From Chitinophaga filiformis (GTDB lineage: Bacteria > Bacteroidota > Bacteroidia > Chitinophagales > Chitinophagaceae), in contig NZ_JAKIRP010000011.1 of the NCBI RefSeq assembly GCF_021646545.1, positions 62,001-126,000 on the forward strand: 64,000 nt of DNA. Direction: 5' to 3'. A program made the translations under genes and the position numbers. Position 1 is the stretch's first letter; every line of letters starts with the position of its first letter. Under the pieces are notes generated by a model. It searched no databases. It was not told where the DNA came from and saw only the letters and a list, made by a program, of their open reading frames with translations. This document shows, in pieces, positions 1-6,836 of the stretch.

Positions 1-105
1 CATTTGGTGCCTGCTGTTTGTGTGCTGTCCGTTTTGTACTTTGCTTGTTATATTTCGATATTATGTTCTTTCAGCACCTCCTGAACCGCATAATCTATTG
101 ATCCT

Positions 106-312
106 TTATTTAGCAGCTTTCTTCACATGATGTTTCTTGTGAGCTTTGTGCGCCTGTGGGGTAGTCGTAGCTTTAGGTTTCTCCTGTTGTTTGGCATTTA
201 CAGTTGTGGTTTTGGCAGTTGCTGCTTTAGCTGTATGTACAGGAGCAGCAGCGAAAGTGGCGGTACCTGCGAATATCAGGGCAGCGGCCATCAGTGTTCC
301 TAGCTTTTTCAT
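106..312 (-). CDS. small secreted Ala/Lys/His-rich protein
   Basis: A 68-residue protein with an N-terminal signal peptide (MKKLGTLMAAALIFAGTATF, cleavage probably near the AAA at 22-24). The mature part is a low-complexity basic tail rich in Ala, Thr, Lys and His, ending in HKAHKKHHVKK. No catalytic motif is present. It is probably exported to the periplasm. The His/Lys-rich tail could bind anions or metals, but that is a guess. It stands alone, with about 330 bp of gene-free DNA separating it from the divergent peptidase. Small signal-peptide proteins of this composition are common in Chitinophaga-like genomes; function unknown. Confidence 0.6.
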   Translation of the reverse strand: MKKLGTLMAAALIFAGTATFAAAPVHTAKAATAKTTTVNAKQQEKPKATTTPQAHKAHKKHHVKKAAK

Positions 313-641
313 GACTTTTGTTTTTATTTGATGATTAATTTGTTTAACAGATTGTCTGCTTTCGTTTATGCTTTCTTTTTTGCCCAGTTGCTTTATTCAA
401 CTGTTGTATTGATTTGTTGACTCAAAGATACATGGCATGTGAAGGGGGGTGGGGCGCAAATTGTTTAACAGGCATCAGCCGTCGTTGGAAAAGGAACAAC
501 TGTCGACGGGATATATTATATTTGTTCGCCACCGCCATCAAGAGAGCAGATACATCATTAGTACGGGCTTGACTTGCACCCGTTTTATGCAGGTATCATA
601 CAGTCAATAGTAATATCAACCAAAATAAACCCTCATTTTGC
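313..641. other. divergent intergenic region
   Basis: About 330 bp between two divergent genes, so it should hold both promoters. A -7-like TATATTTG (527-534) points toward the M28 peptidase and would leave a leader of about 100 nt. I found no convincing -33 TTTG at the usual spacing. No repeat or RNA structure was recognised. Confidence 0.35.
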
Positions 642-2861
642 ATGAATTCAAAGAAGATCACTTCCGGTATTGCCCTCATTCTGACGCTGCAAGGCGCATA
701 TGCCCAGCAGAAACTGAGTGGTTTCTATGGTGAGCACGCCCAACAGCATCAACAGCTCGAAGCTAATTTCGACAAGGAACTGAGTGCCGCTGCTATTGGG
801 AACAATATCAAGACGCTGTCTGCACAGCAACACTACCTAGGTATGCCGAGGGATAAGTGGGTGGCAGAGAATATCCTGCAGCAATTCAAAAGTTATGGCT
901 GGGATGCCAGGATAGAGACCTACCAGGTGCTTTTTCCCACGCCTAAAACCCGGGTGCTGGAGGCTGGTTACCCGGAGAACTATAAGGCTGTACTCAAAGA
1001 ACCTGCTCTTAAGGAAGATCCCAGTACTGGTCAGCCGGATGAACTGGCTACTTACAATGCCTGGAGCGCCGATGGCGATGTGACGGGAGAGCTGGTGTTT
1101 GTCAATTATGGCCTGCCGGAGGACTATGAATACCTGGAAAGGCTGGGCATCAGCGTAAAGGGTAAGATCGTGATCGCGAAATATGGCCGTTCCTGGAGAG
1201 GCATCAAGCCGAAAGTAGCGCAGGAACATGGCGCTATCGGGACCCTTATCTATTCCGACCCTAAAGATGACGGCTACTACCAGGGGGATGTGTATCCGAA
1301 AGGGCCCTATAAAAGCGAATACGGGGTGCAAAGAGGCTCTGTTATGGATATGGTGATCTATCCCGGCGATCCGCTCACGCCGGGCGTAGGTGCGACGGAA
1401 AATGCGAAAAGGCTGGAACGCGCTGAAGCTACCAATTTGTTGAAGATCCCCGTATTACCGATCAGCTATCACGATGCAGCGCCTTTACTGGCAGCATTGG
1501 AGGGCCCTGTAGCGCCTGAGAATTGGAGAGGCGCCCTGCCGTTTACCTATCATATCGGGCCGGGCAAGACCAAAGTGCACCTGAAACTGGAATTTGACTG
1601 GAAGATGGTGCCTGCTTATAACGTCATTGCCTTTATGAAAGGAAGTCAGCTGCCTGACCAGTGGGTCATCAGAGGTAACCACCATGATGCCTGGGTGTAT
1701 GGCGCTGCTGACCCTGTCAGCGGACTGGCTGCGCTGCTGGAAGAGGCCAAAGCCATCGGTATACTGGCGAAGAAAGGTTATAAGCCAAAAAGGACACTGG
1801 TGTATGCTGCCTGGGATGGTGAGGAGCCCGGATTGCTGGGTTCTACGGAATGGGTGGAAACACATGCGGCTGAACTACAACAAAAAGCAGTGGCTTATAT
1901 CAATTCAGATGGCAATAGCCGTGGGTTCCTTGGTATAGGTGGTTCACATGCACTGGAACCGTTTGCGGGGGAAATTGCCAAGGGCATTACCGATCCGCAG
2001 ACCAAAGTATCTGTCTTCGAAAGAAAGCAGGCGGCCGATATCGTATCTGCGGCGACTATAAAAGCTAAAAAGGACTTGCTGGCAAAGAAAGACATGACTA
2101 TCAGCGCGCTGGGTTCAGGTTCGGACTATTCTTCGTTCCTGCAACACCTTGGCATTCCTTCCCTGAACGTCGGTTTTGGTGGGGAAGGCGCTGGCGGGGA
2201 ATATCATTCCATCTACGACACATACGAGAACTATTCCCGTTTTAAAGATCCCGGTTTTGAATATGGGGTAGCATTGTCCAAGTTTGGCGGTCATGCGGCC
2301 CTGCGACTGGCAGATGCTGATGTATTGCCATTTGACTTCCGCAGTCTTTCCAAAACTATCAACGGATATACGACGGAACTGATCTCACTGGCAGAGCAGA
2401 TGAGGGAATCTACCGCCGTGGAGAACCAGATCATCAACAATAATGCTTATCAGCTGGCAGGTGATGCCAGTAAGCCTATCAAGGCCCCGGGTGTAAAATC
2501 GGAGGTGCCGTATCTTGATTTCGCTAAACTGCAGAATGCAGTGGTAGCTTTGGATAAGGCTACGCAGCAATTGCAGGAGGCGAGAACAAAAACGCCCCTT
2601 CCTGCTGCAAAAGCAGATAGTTTGAATAAGACGCTTTATCAGGCGGAACAGCAACTGCTGTATGATAAAGGGTTGCCGAACAGGGCGTGGTATAAGCATA
2701 CAGTGTATGCTCCCGGATTTTATACGGGTTATGGCGTGAAGACATTACCAGGTATCCGTGAGGCGATCGAGCAGAGGAGATGGCAGGAAGCGGACGAGCA
2801 GATCGCTATTGCGGCGGCGGCTGTGAACCGCTTGGCGGCGTATCTGCAACAGGCTAAATAG
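642..2861 (+). CDS. M28 family zinc peptidase (glutamate carboxypeptidase II-like)
   Basis: A 739-residue exported metallopeptidase with a Sec signal (residues 1-21, ending AYA-Q). The layout follows glutamate carboxypeptidase II/PSMA: a protease-associated domain inserted before the catalytic core (roughly 130-290), the M28 core, and a C-terminal helical domain like the transferrin-receptor dimerisation domain. Zinc and catalytic motifs are intact: GNHHDAW (about 344-350), WDGEEPG (about 391-397), NSDGN (about 420) and EYHSIYDTYE (about 521). Eukaryotic relatives remove C-terminal glutamate from peptides; here a role in periplasmic peptide scavenging is inferred. It is monocistronic and followed by a long repeat-filled region. 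Confidence 0.9.
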   Translation: MNSKKITSGIALILTLQGAYAQQKLSGFYGEHAQQHQQLEANFDKELSAAAIGNNIKTLSAQQHYLGMPRDKWVAENILQQFKSYGWDARIETYQVLFPTPKTRVLEAGYPENYKAVLKEPALKEDPSTGQPDELATYNAWSADGDVTGELVFVNYGLPEDYEYLERLGISVKGKIVIAKYGRSWRGIKPKVAQEHGAIGTLIYSDPKDDGYYQGDVYPKGPYKSEYGVQRGSVMDMVIYPGDPLTPGVGATENAKRLERAEATNLLKIPVLPISYHDAAPLLAALEGPVAPENWRGALPFTYHIGPGKTKVHLKLEFDWKMVPAYNVIAFMKGSQLPDQWVIRGNHHDAWVYGAADPVSGLAALLEEAKAIGILAKKGYKPKRTLVYAAWDGEEPGLLGSTEWVETHAAELQQKAVAYINSDGNSRGFLGIGGSHALEPFAGEIAKGITDPQTKVSVFERKQAADIVSAATIKAKKDLLAKKDMTISALGSGSDYSSFLQHLGIPSLNVGFGGEGAGGEYHSIYDTYENYSRFKDPGFEYGVALSKFGGHAALRLADADVLPFDFRSLSKTINGYTTELISLAEQMRESTAVENQIINNNAYQLAGDASKPIKAPGVKSEVPYLDFAKLQNAVVALDKATQQLQEARTKTPLPAAKADSLNKTLYQAEQQLLYDKGLPNRAWYKHTVYAPGFYTGYGVKTLPGIREAIEQRRWQEADEQIAIAAAAVNRLAAYLQQAK

Positions 2862-2890
2862 CTTTGGTCTTGGGCGTTGCTGCTAATTTA

Positions 2891-2996
2891 CGCTAAGTAG
2901 CTTCGGTTTCAGTACCTGGCTGTTGTTGATTATTCACGCTAAGTAGCTTCAGTTTCAGTACCTGGATGTTGTTAATTATTCACGCTAAGTAGCTTC
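2891..2996 (+). repeat. 46-bp tandem echoes of the edge of the A-type element
   Basis: The string CGCTAAGTAGCTTC begins at 2891, 2937 and 2983, an exact 46-bp period. The third copy runs straight into the full A element at 2997. Each unit carries the element's GTTTCAGTA terminus followed by CCTGG(C/A)TGTTGTT(G/A)ATTATTCA. The array looks like repeated partial copies of one end of the element. Confidence 0.75.
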
Positions 2997-3135
2997 GGTT
3001 TCAGTATGGGATGTCGGTCGGCGCCTCTCTGGAATGCTATTGGGCGTTGTCAAGCGAATAGAAGCTGGGATATCGATCTGACTGCACCGGTCGTATCGCC
3101 GGAGAGCCGAAGGCCCGCCATTCCCATCTGAAACC
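2997..3135 (+). repeat. A-type interspersed element, copy A1
   Basis: A 139-bp element bounded by GGTTTCAGTATGGGA on the left and TCCCATCTGAAACC on the right, which are inverted copies of each other. It matches in reverse orientation the copy at 52580-52718. Shared blocks are GGTCGGCGCCTCTCTGGAAT, TGCTATTG, TTGTCAAGCGAAT and CCGGAGAGCCGAAGGCCCGC. Inner segments such as CGCCTCTC and GGAGAGCCG can also pair, so it may fold into one long hairpin. It lies between the convergent M28 and LytTR genes. No coding capacity. Confidence 0.75.
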
Positions 3136-3211
3136 GGTGCTACTTATGCGGGTCCTGCTGGAATATTTGCCTCCGGGAATAATGGAGGGAAAATTTCCTC
3201 CTGCAGACTAT

Positions 3212-3327
3212 TGTAAAGCTTTCGGTGGTGAGACATTGTAAAGCTTATTTGGCACACCTGTAAAGTGCACAGTGAAATTATACTCATTTGTAAAGTCAAT
3301 TCTGAACGTGTAAATAAAACTGTAAAG
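3212..3327 (+). repeat. cluster of TGTAAAG direct repeats
   Basis: TGTAAAG occurs at 3212, 3237, 3259, 3289 and 3321, with a variant TGTAAAT at 3309, all in the same orientation within 116 bp. Spacing is irregular (25, 22, 30, 20 and 12 bp). Multiple short direct repeats of this kind are typical of IS21-type transposon ends or of a regulator binding array. No transposase gene is nearby, so an orphan transposon end is possible but unproven. Confidence 0.4.
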
Positions 3328-3382
3328 TTTTGTATACTGAGACACTTAATGCTGTATGCTTTTTTGTTCGATTGACATTCCC

Positions 3383-3521
3383 TACCAATGGCTTACCAAT
3401 CCGGTACCAACGGTGTACCAATAGCTTTAACTTATGTTCATCCTACGTCTTGAACGTAAGATGAACATAAGATGAGGCCATTGGTACACCGTTGGTACCG
3501 GATTGGTACCGGAGTGGATCA
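3383..3521. repeat. long palindrome IR1 with 11-bp modular arms
   Basis: The strongest inverted repeat runs from 3394 to 3508, centred near 3451. The right arm reads as consecutive 11-mers: GAACGTAAGAT, GAACATAAGAT, GAGGCCATTGG, TACACCGTTGG, TACCGGATTGG, TACCGGAGTGG. The left arm mirrors this with several mismatches around 3421-3432 and near the centre. Confidence 0.85.
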
Positions 3522-3552
3522 AGTGCCTTTCATGTACTTGAGATATAGTCGA

Positions 3553-3645
3553 TGTTCGGTCAACCCAGGCTCATCCTCCCTTAATCTTCCGTTCCGGAAC
3601 GGAAGATTAAGGGAGGATGAGCCTGGGTTGACGCCAGGTTGACCG
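3553..3645. repeat. perfect 74-bp palindrome IR2 with 11-bp modular arms
   Basis: Positions 3559-3632 form a perfect palindrome with 37-bp arms and no loop (centre TTCCGGAA). The right arm reads as GAACGGAAGAT, TAAGGGAGGAT, GAGCCTGGGTT, GACGCCAGGTT, then GACCG. The distal GGTTGACCGA can alternatively pair with TCGGTCAACC at 3556-3565. It has the same centre-proximal unit and phase as IR1 and IR3. Confidence 0.9.
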
Positions 3646-3696
3646 AATCTTACCCCTGTTTTTTGACTGAGACATGCTTATGAATCACTGGTTTTA

Positions 3697-3807
3697 GTAT
3701 CGCTTTGATACCGCTTTGATACCGCTAATCCTACGTTAATCCTACGTTCATGAACGTAAGATTAACGTAGGATTAGCGGTATCAAAGCGGTATCAAGACG
3801 GGATCAG
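3697..3807. repeat. long palindrome IR3 with 11-bp modular arms
   Basis: Positions 3705-3796 form an inverted repeat with 46-bp arms and one mismatch, centred on TTCATGAA. The right arm reads as GAACGTAAGAT, TAACGTAGGAT, TAGCGGTATCA, AAGCGGTATCA, AGACGGGATCA. The left arm holds the matching units TTGATACCGCT (twice) and AATCCTACGTT (twice). Confidence 0.9.
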
Positions 3808-4112
3808 GTTGCCCAATGAAAAACCGGATTGCGTTTAACTGGTTATTTAGGCGCAACTCTTTTAAGTAATTGGAAATAAATAAATTGTGGAGGATTTGGC
3901 GACTCAGAAATGCGTATTTTCCGCATGACTTTTCTACTTAGCTTTGTGATGTAATCTAAAAAGCCGGCAAATTCTTATCACTGCCGTTTGTATTTATCCG
4001 GTATGCTTTAGAAAAATCTGCGCCATCTGCGCGTCTGAATAAATATCGTGTTTCGTTACTGAGGCGGCGGCTTAGCAGCTCCTGTACTACTAAGCGGAAT
4101 ACGGGAAAGAGA
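3808..4112. other. 3' intergenic remainder before the LytTR gene
   Basis: AT-rich DNA between the last palindrome and the end of the LytTR gene. It contains a short repetitive CTGCGCCATCTGCGCGTCTG string (about 4020-4039). No gene, terminator or further repeat was recognised. Confidence 0.3.
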
Positions 4113-4808
4113 TCATAGTAAGTTCAAGCGGCTGTTGAGTGCTGCACGATAAGCATCTGCTACGGGGACAGAATTTTTTGCTATCACGATCGCCCCATCC
4201 TGGATAGCGTCGATCTTGTCCAGGGCAACAATGTAAGAGCGGTGTACACGCATGAACTTTGTATCCGGCAACCTTTCTTCTATGGCTTTGAGGGTAGAAT
4301 GAACTGCATGGAATTTCTGAGGGGTATGGAGTTTGACATAGTCGCCCATTGCTTCCAGGTAAAGGATGTCATCCAGCTTAATGCGCTTCAGCATACCGCT
4401 GTCCCTGATAAAGACAAACTCGTTGTCGGTATCGTGCAATTCACGGGAAGTGGCCTGTTGCACCTCTTTAGCTCTTTCAATGGCCTGCAGAAAACGGGCA
4501 GGAGTGACAGGTTTGATGAGATAATCTGCTACATGCAGTTCAAAGGCCTCTACTGCATAGTCTTTCTTGGCAGTGGTAAAGATAATAATAGGGCCCTTTT
4601 TCCCGATATTACGTGTCAGTTCGATACCATTCATACCGGGCATTTCAATGTCCAGGAGCAACAGATCGATCTTCTCCTTCTGCAGGATGTTGTAAGCTTC
4701 TAATGCGCTGGCGCATTCACCAGCTACACGCAGCTGATCTACATGACTGGCGAGTTGTTTCATTGCGGTGCGCGCCAGTTTATTGTCGTCGATTATCAGG
4801 CAGTTCAT
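4113..4808 (-). CDS. LytTR-family response regulator
   Basis: A 231-residue two-domain regulator. Residues 1-120 form a receiver domain with acidic residues IIDD near the N terminus, the phospho-acceptor Asp53 in LLLLDIEMPGMNG, the switch Thr in IIFTTAKK and Lys in YLIKPVTP. Residues about 135-231 form a LytTR DNA-binding domain (LYLEAMGDYVKLHT, FMRVHRSYIVALDKI). The usual partner, a LytS/YehU-type histidine kinase, is not adjacent, so it is an orphan here. It is transcribed away from the efflux operon, with about 115 bp between start codons, so regulation of that operon is possible but not shown. Confidence 0.92.
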   Translation of the reverse strand: MNCLIIDDNKLARTAMKQLASHVDQLRVAGECASALEAYNILQKEKIDLLLLDIEMPGMNGIELTRNIGKKGPIIIFTTAKKDYAVEAFELHVADYLIKPVTPARFLQAIERAKEVQQATSRELHDTDNEFVFIRDSGMLKRIKLDDILYLEAMGDYVKLHTPQKFHAVHSTLKAIEERLPDTKFMRVHRSYIVALDKIDAIQDGAIVIAKNSVPVADAYRAALNSRLNLL

Positions 4809-4924
4809 ACTGCAAATATACGCAAGCGCTGTACCGCGACGCAGAAACCGACATTATAATTCGCTTAAAACCTGCGGGCGGACAATGTATTATAAATTTG
4901 TTTAAATATCTTGCACGGGTATAA

Positions 4925-5323
4925 ATGGGTCTCGACTTGAAACAGCTCAAAAGGCTTTTACTCTATATTTCATGCGTCTTATTCCTGCCGTTGCTGCAGG
5001 AAGGGATTCCATTTATTTCTTCCGGATCACAGACTGCCATACATGCGGATGATCATGATGTCGTAACTCATTCATCTAATGACCAGGTCAGGGGATCGAA
5101 TGATGTTTCGTTTTCGGATACTTTTAGTTTTAAAAGCAGTGTCCGGAGATATAAGCACCGTACCAGGGCATTGAACGATTATCATGAGTTATGCCTGTTT
5201 GTGCCCAGTATCCGTATTAAAACGTGCTTCGTTTATATACCGGTTGTTTACCGCGGATACAAAAATTCCTATATCAGTGTCGCAGTTACACTCAGCGACT
5301 GGCGCGGGCCTCCTGTAGCCTGA
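4925..5323 (+). CDS. hypothetical exported protein upstream of efflux genes
   Basis: A 132-residue frame with a hydrophobic N-terminal segment (about residues 9-30, LLLYISCVLFLPLLQ) that could be a signal peptide or anchor. The rest is Ser/Asp-rich and then Tyr/Val-rich, ending in SDWRGPPVA. I recognise no domain. It lies 73 bp before the outer-membrane efflux gene on the same strand and could be the first gene of that operon. Small exported proteins in front of Bacteroidota metal/drug RND operons are common, which is the main argument that it is real. Codon quality is mediocre. Confidence 0.45.
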   Translation: MGLDLKQLKRLLLYISCVLFLPLLQEGIPFISSGSQTAIHADDHDVVTHSSNDQVRGSNDVSFSDTFSFKSSVRRYKHRTRALNDYHELCLFVPSIRIKTCFVYIPVVYRGYKNSYISVAVTLSDWRGPPVA

Positions 5324-5396
5324 TTTCTCTACTCTTTTTCATTCATCTTATTTAATGCCGTATACACCCGTTTACGGTAACTCAACATCTGTAGTT

Positions 5397-6818
5397 ATGA
5401 ATAAAAAAATTGCTGCAGGGTTGTGGGTGATAGTATTATGCCTGGTTGGCTGCATATCGCGTGATGCGTGTGCACAGTCGGGCGGAGGGGACTTGTCCCT
5501 GCAACAGGCTATTACCCTGACCCTTCAACATTATCCATCATTAAAAGCAAAGCAGACATTATCGCGGGCCGGTGTTGCCCATACAACAGATATCAGTCAT
5601 AACTGGTGGCCTTCCGTAAAGCTGGTTGAAGAAGCGACTGTTGGTACAGATAATGGCATCTATGGCTCTTATTTTCCCTTGAGCACGATCCCTTCCACAT
5701 CGGGCGGCATCCGCGGGGCCAACCGTAGCGACGTTATGAGTGGCAATATTGCGCTGGCGCAGGTGCAATGGGAGGTGTACAATTTCGGCGCTTACCGTAC
5801 ACAAAAAGAAGAAGCGGTCCAGCAGCAGAAGGTGTTGAACCTCGATGCAGATATTACCGCCAATGATCTGATGGTGGCGGTAGTACGCGACTATCTGGGC
5901 TTATTGCAATACCGTTCACTGATGAAAATCCAGGCAGACAATATAGCCCGTACCCGATCTGTACAAAGGGCGGTGACGGCAATTGTACTTCACGGTCTGA
6001 AGCCGGGTGTAGACAGCTCGATAGCAGCGGCCGAACTATCCAAAGCAAGACTGAACTACCTCGATATACAAAACAGTTATAACAGCGTGCGCCTGCACCT
6101 CGGTATTCTAACAGGACTTGATACCAGCGCTATTCAGCCGGATACGCTTTATAACAACGGATTGCTGGCGTTGCTGACAGGATTGAACGATACGGCAACA
6201 GTAGCGAAATCGCATCCTGTATTGTTGTATTATAATGGGCTGTTGTTGCAACAGCAGAAGCATGAGCAGGTCATCCGCAGAGCTGCATTGCCCAAAATAT
6301 CCGTGCTGGCTTCCGGATGGATGCGCGGTTCCAGCGGTCAGTTCAACGATATCTATAATAAGAACCTGTGGAGTGGGTTGGGATACAGTCGTTATAACTA
6401 TCTGGCTGGACTGGCGTTTACCTACAATCTTGCCGATATCGGGCACACGCGTGATAAAGTGAGGGAGCAACATCTGCATACCAAAGCCGCTGCCGAACAG
6501 CTGGAGACGACACAAATTGTGTTGGATAACCAGTTGCAACAGGCCCGGCTGAATATCAGTACTTCACTCGATAAGCTGCAGGAAATGCCAGCGCAGCTGA
6601 ATGCAGCGAGAGCTGCTGCCCTGCAGAAAATGGCATTGTACAAAGGGGGACTGACCAACATCATCGAGGTGACCAATGCCTTGTACCTGCTGAACAGGGC
6701 CGAGACAGATCTGATACAGACGCAAAATGCGGCATGGCAGGCGCTTTTCACCCAGGCATTCACCGCTAACAATATTCAGGAACTGGTGCAGCAGCTGGAG
6801 GCTGCCCGCAGGCAGTAA
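5397..6818 (+). CDS. TolC-family outer membrane efflux protein
   Basis: A 473-residue outer-membrane channel component. I start it at the ATG at 5397 (MNKKIAAGLWVIVLCLVGC) because a normal signal sequence begins there; an upstream ATG at 5355 would add 14 polar residues. The mature protein begins with the usual TolC-like stretch LSLQQAITLTLQHYPSLKAK and has the two long helical repeats of the family, with conserved AQVQWEVYNFGAYRTQKEEA in the first and a related motif (LAFTYNLADIGHTRDKVREQ) in the second. It should form the outer-membrane exit duct for the RND pump encoded 18 bp downstream. Confidence 0.88.
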   Translation: MNKKIAAGLWVIVLCLVGCISRDACAQSGGGDLSLQQAITLTLQHYPSLKAKQTLSRAGVAHTTDISHNWWPSVKLVEEATVGTDNGIYGSYFPLSTIPSTSGGIRGANRSDVMSGNIALAQVQWEVYNFGAYRTQKEEAVQQQKVLNLDADITANDLMVAVVRDYLGLLQYRSLMKIQADNIARTRSVQRAVTAIVLHGLKPGVDSSIAAAELSKARLNYLDIQNSYNSVRLHLGILTGLDTSAIQPDTLYNNGLLALLTGLNDTATVAKSHPVLLYYNGLLLQQQKHEQVIRRAALPKISVLASGWMRGSSGQFNDIYNKNLWSGLGYSRYNYLAGLAFTYNLADIGHTRDKVREQHLHTKAAAEQLETTQIVLDNQLQQARLNISTSLDKLQEMPAQLNAARAAALQKMALYKGGLTNIIEVTNALYLLNRAETDLIQTQNAAWQALFTQAFTANNIQELVQQLEAARRQ

Positions 6819-6836
6819 TAGCAAAAAAATATCATT

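Noticed and set aside
146..331. Open frame on the plus strand opposite the small secreted protein
   Set aside because: It is Ala/Val/Cys-rich antisense of a gene with a clear signal peptide; no start context or domain.
3394..3796. The three palindromes as ordinary terminators
   Set aside because: Arms are 37-57 bp, lack T-tracts after the stem, occur three in a row and carry an 11-bp internal period, none of which fits intrinsic terminators.
4018..4040. CTGCGCCATCTGCGCG string as a short interspersed repeat
   Set aside because: Only one occurrence was noticed in the window, so a repeat cannot be supported.
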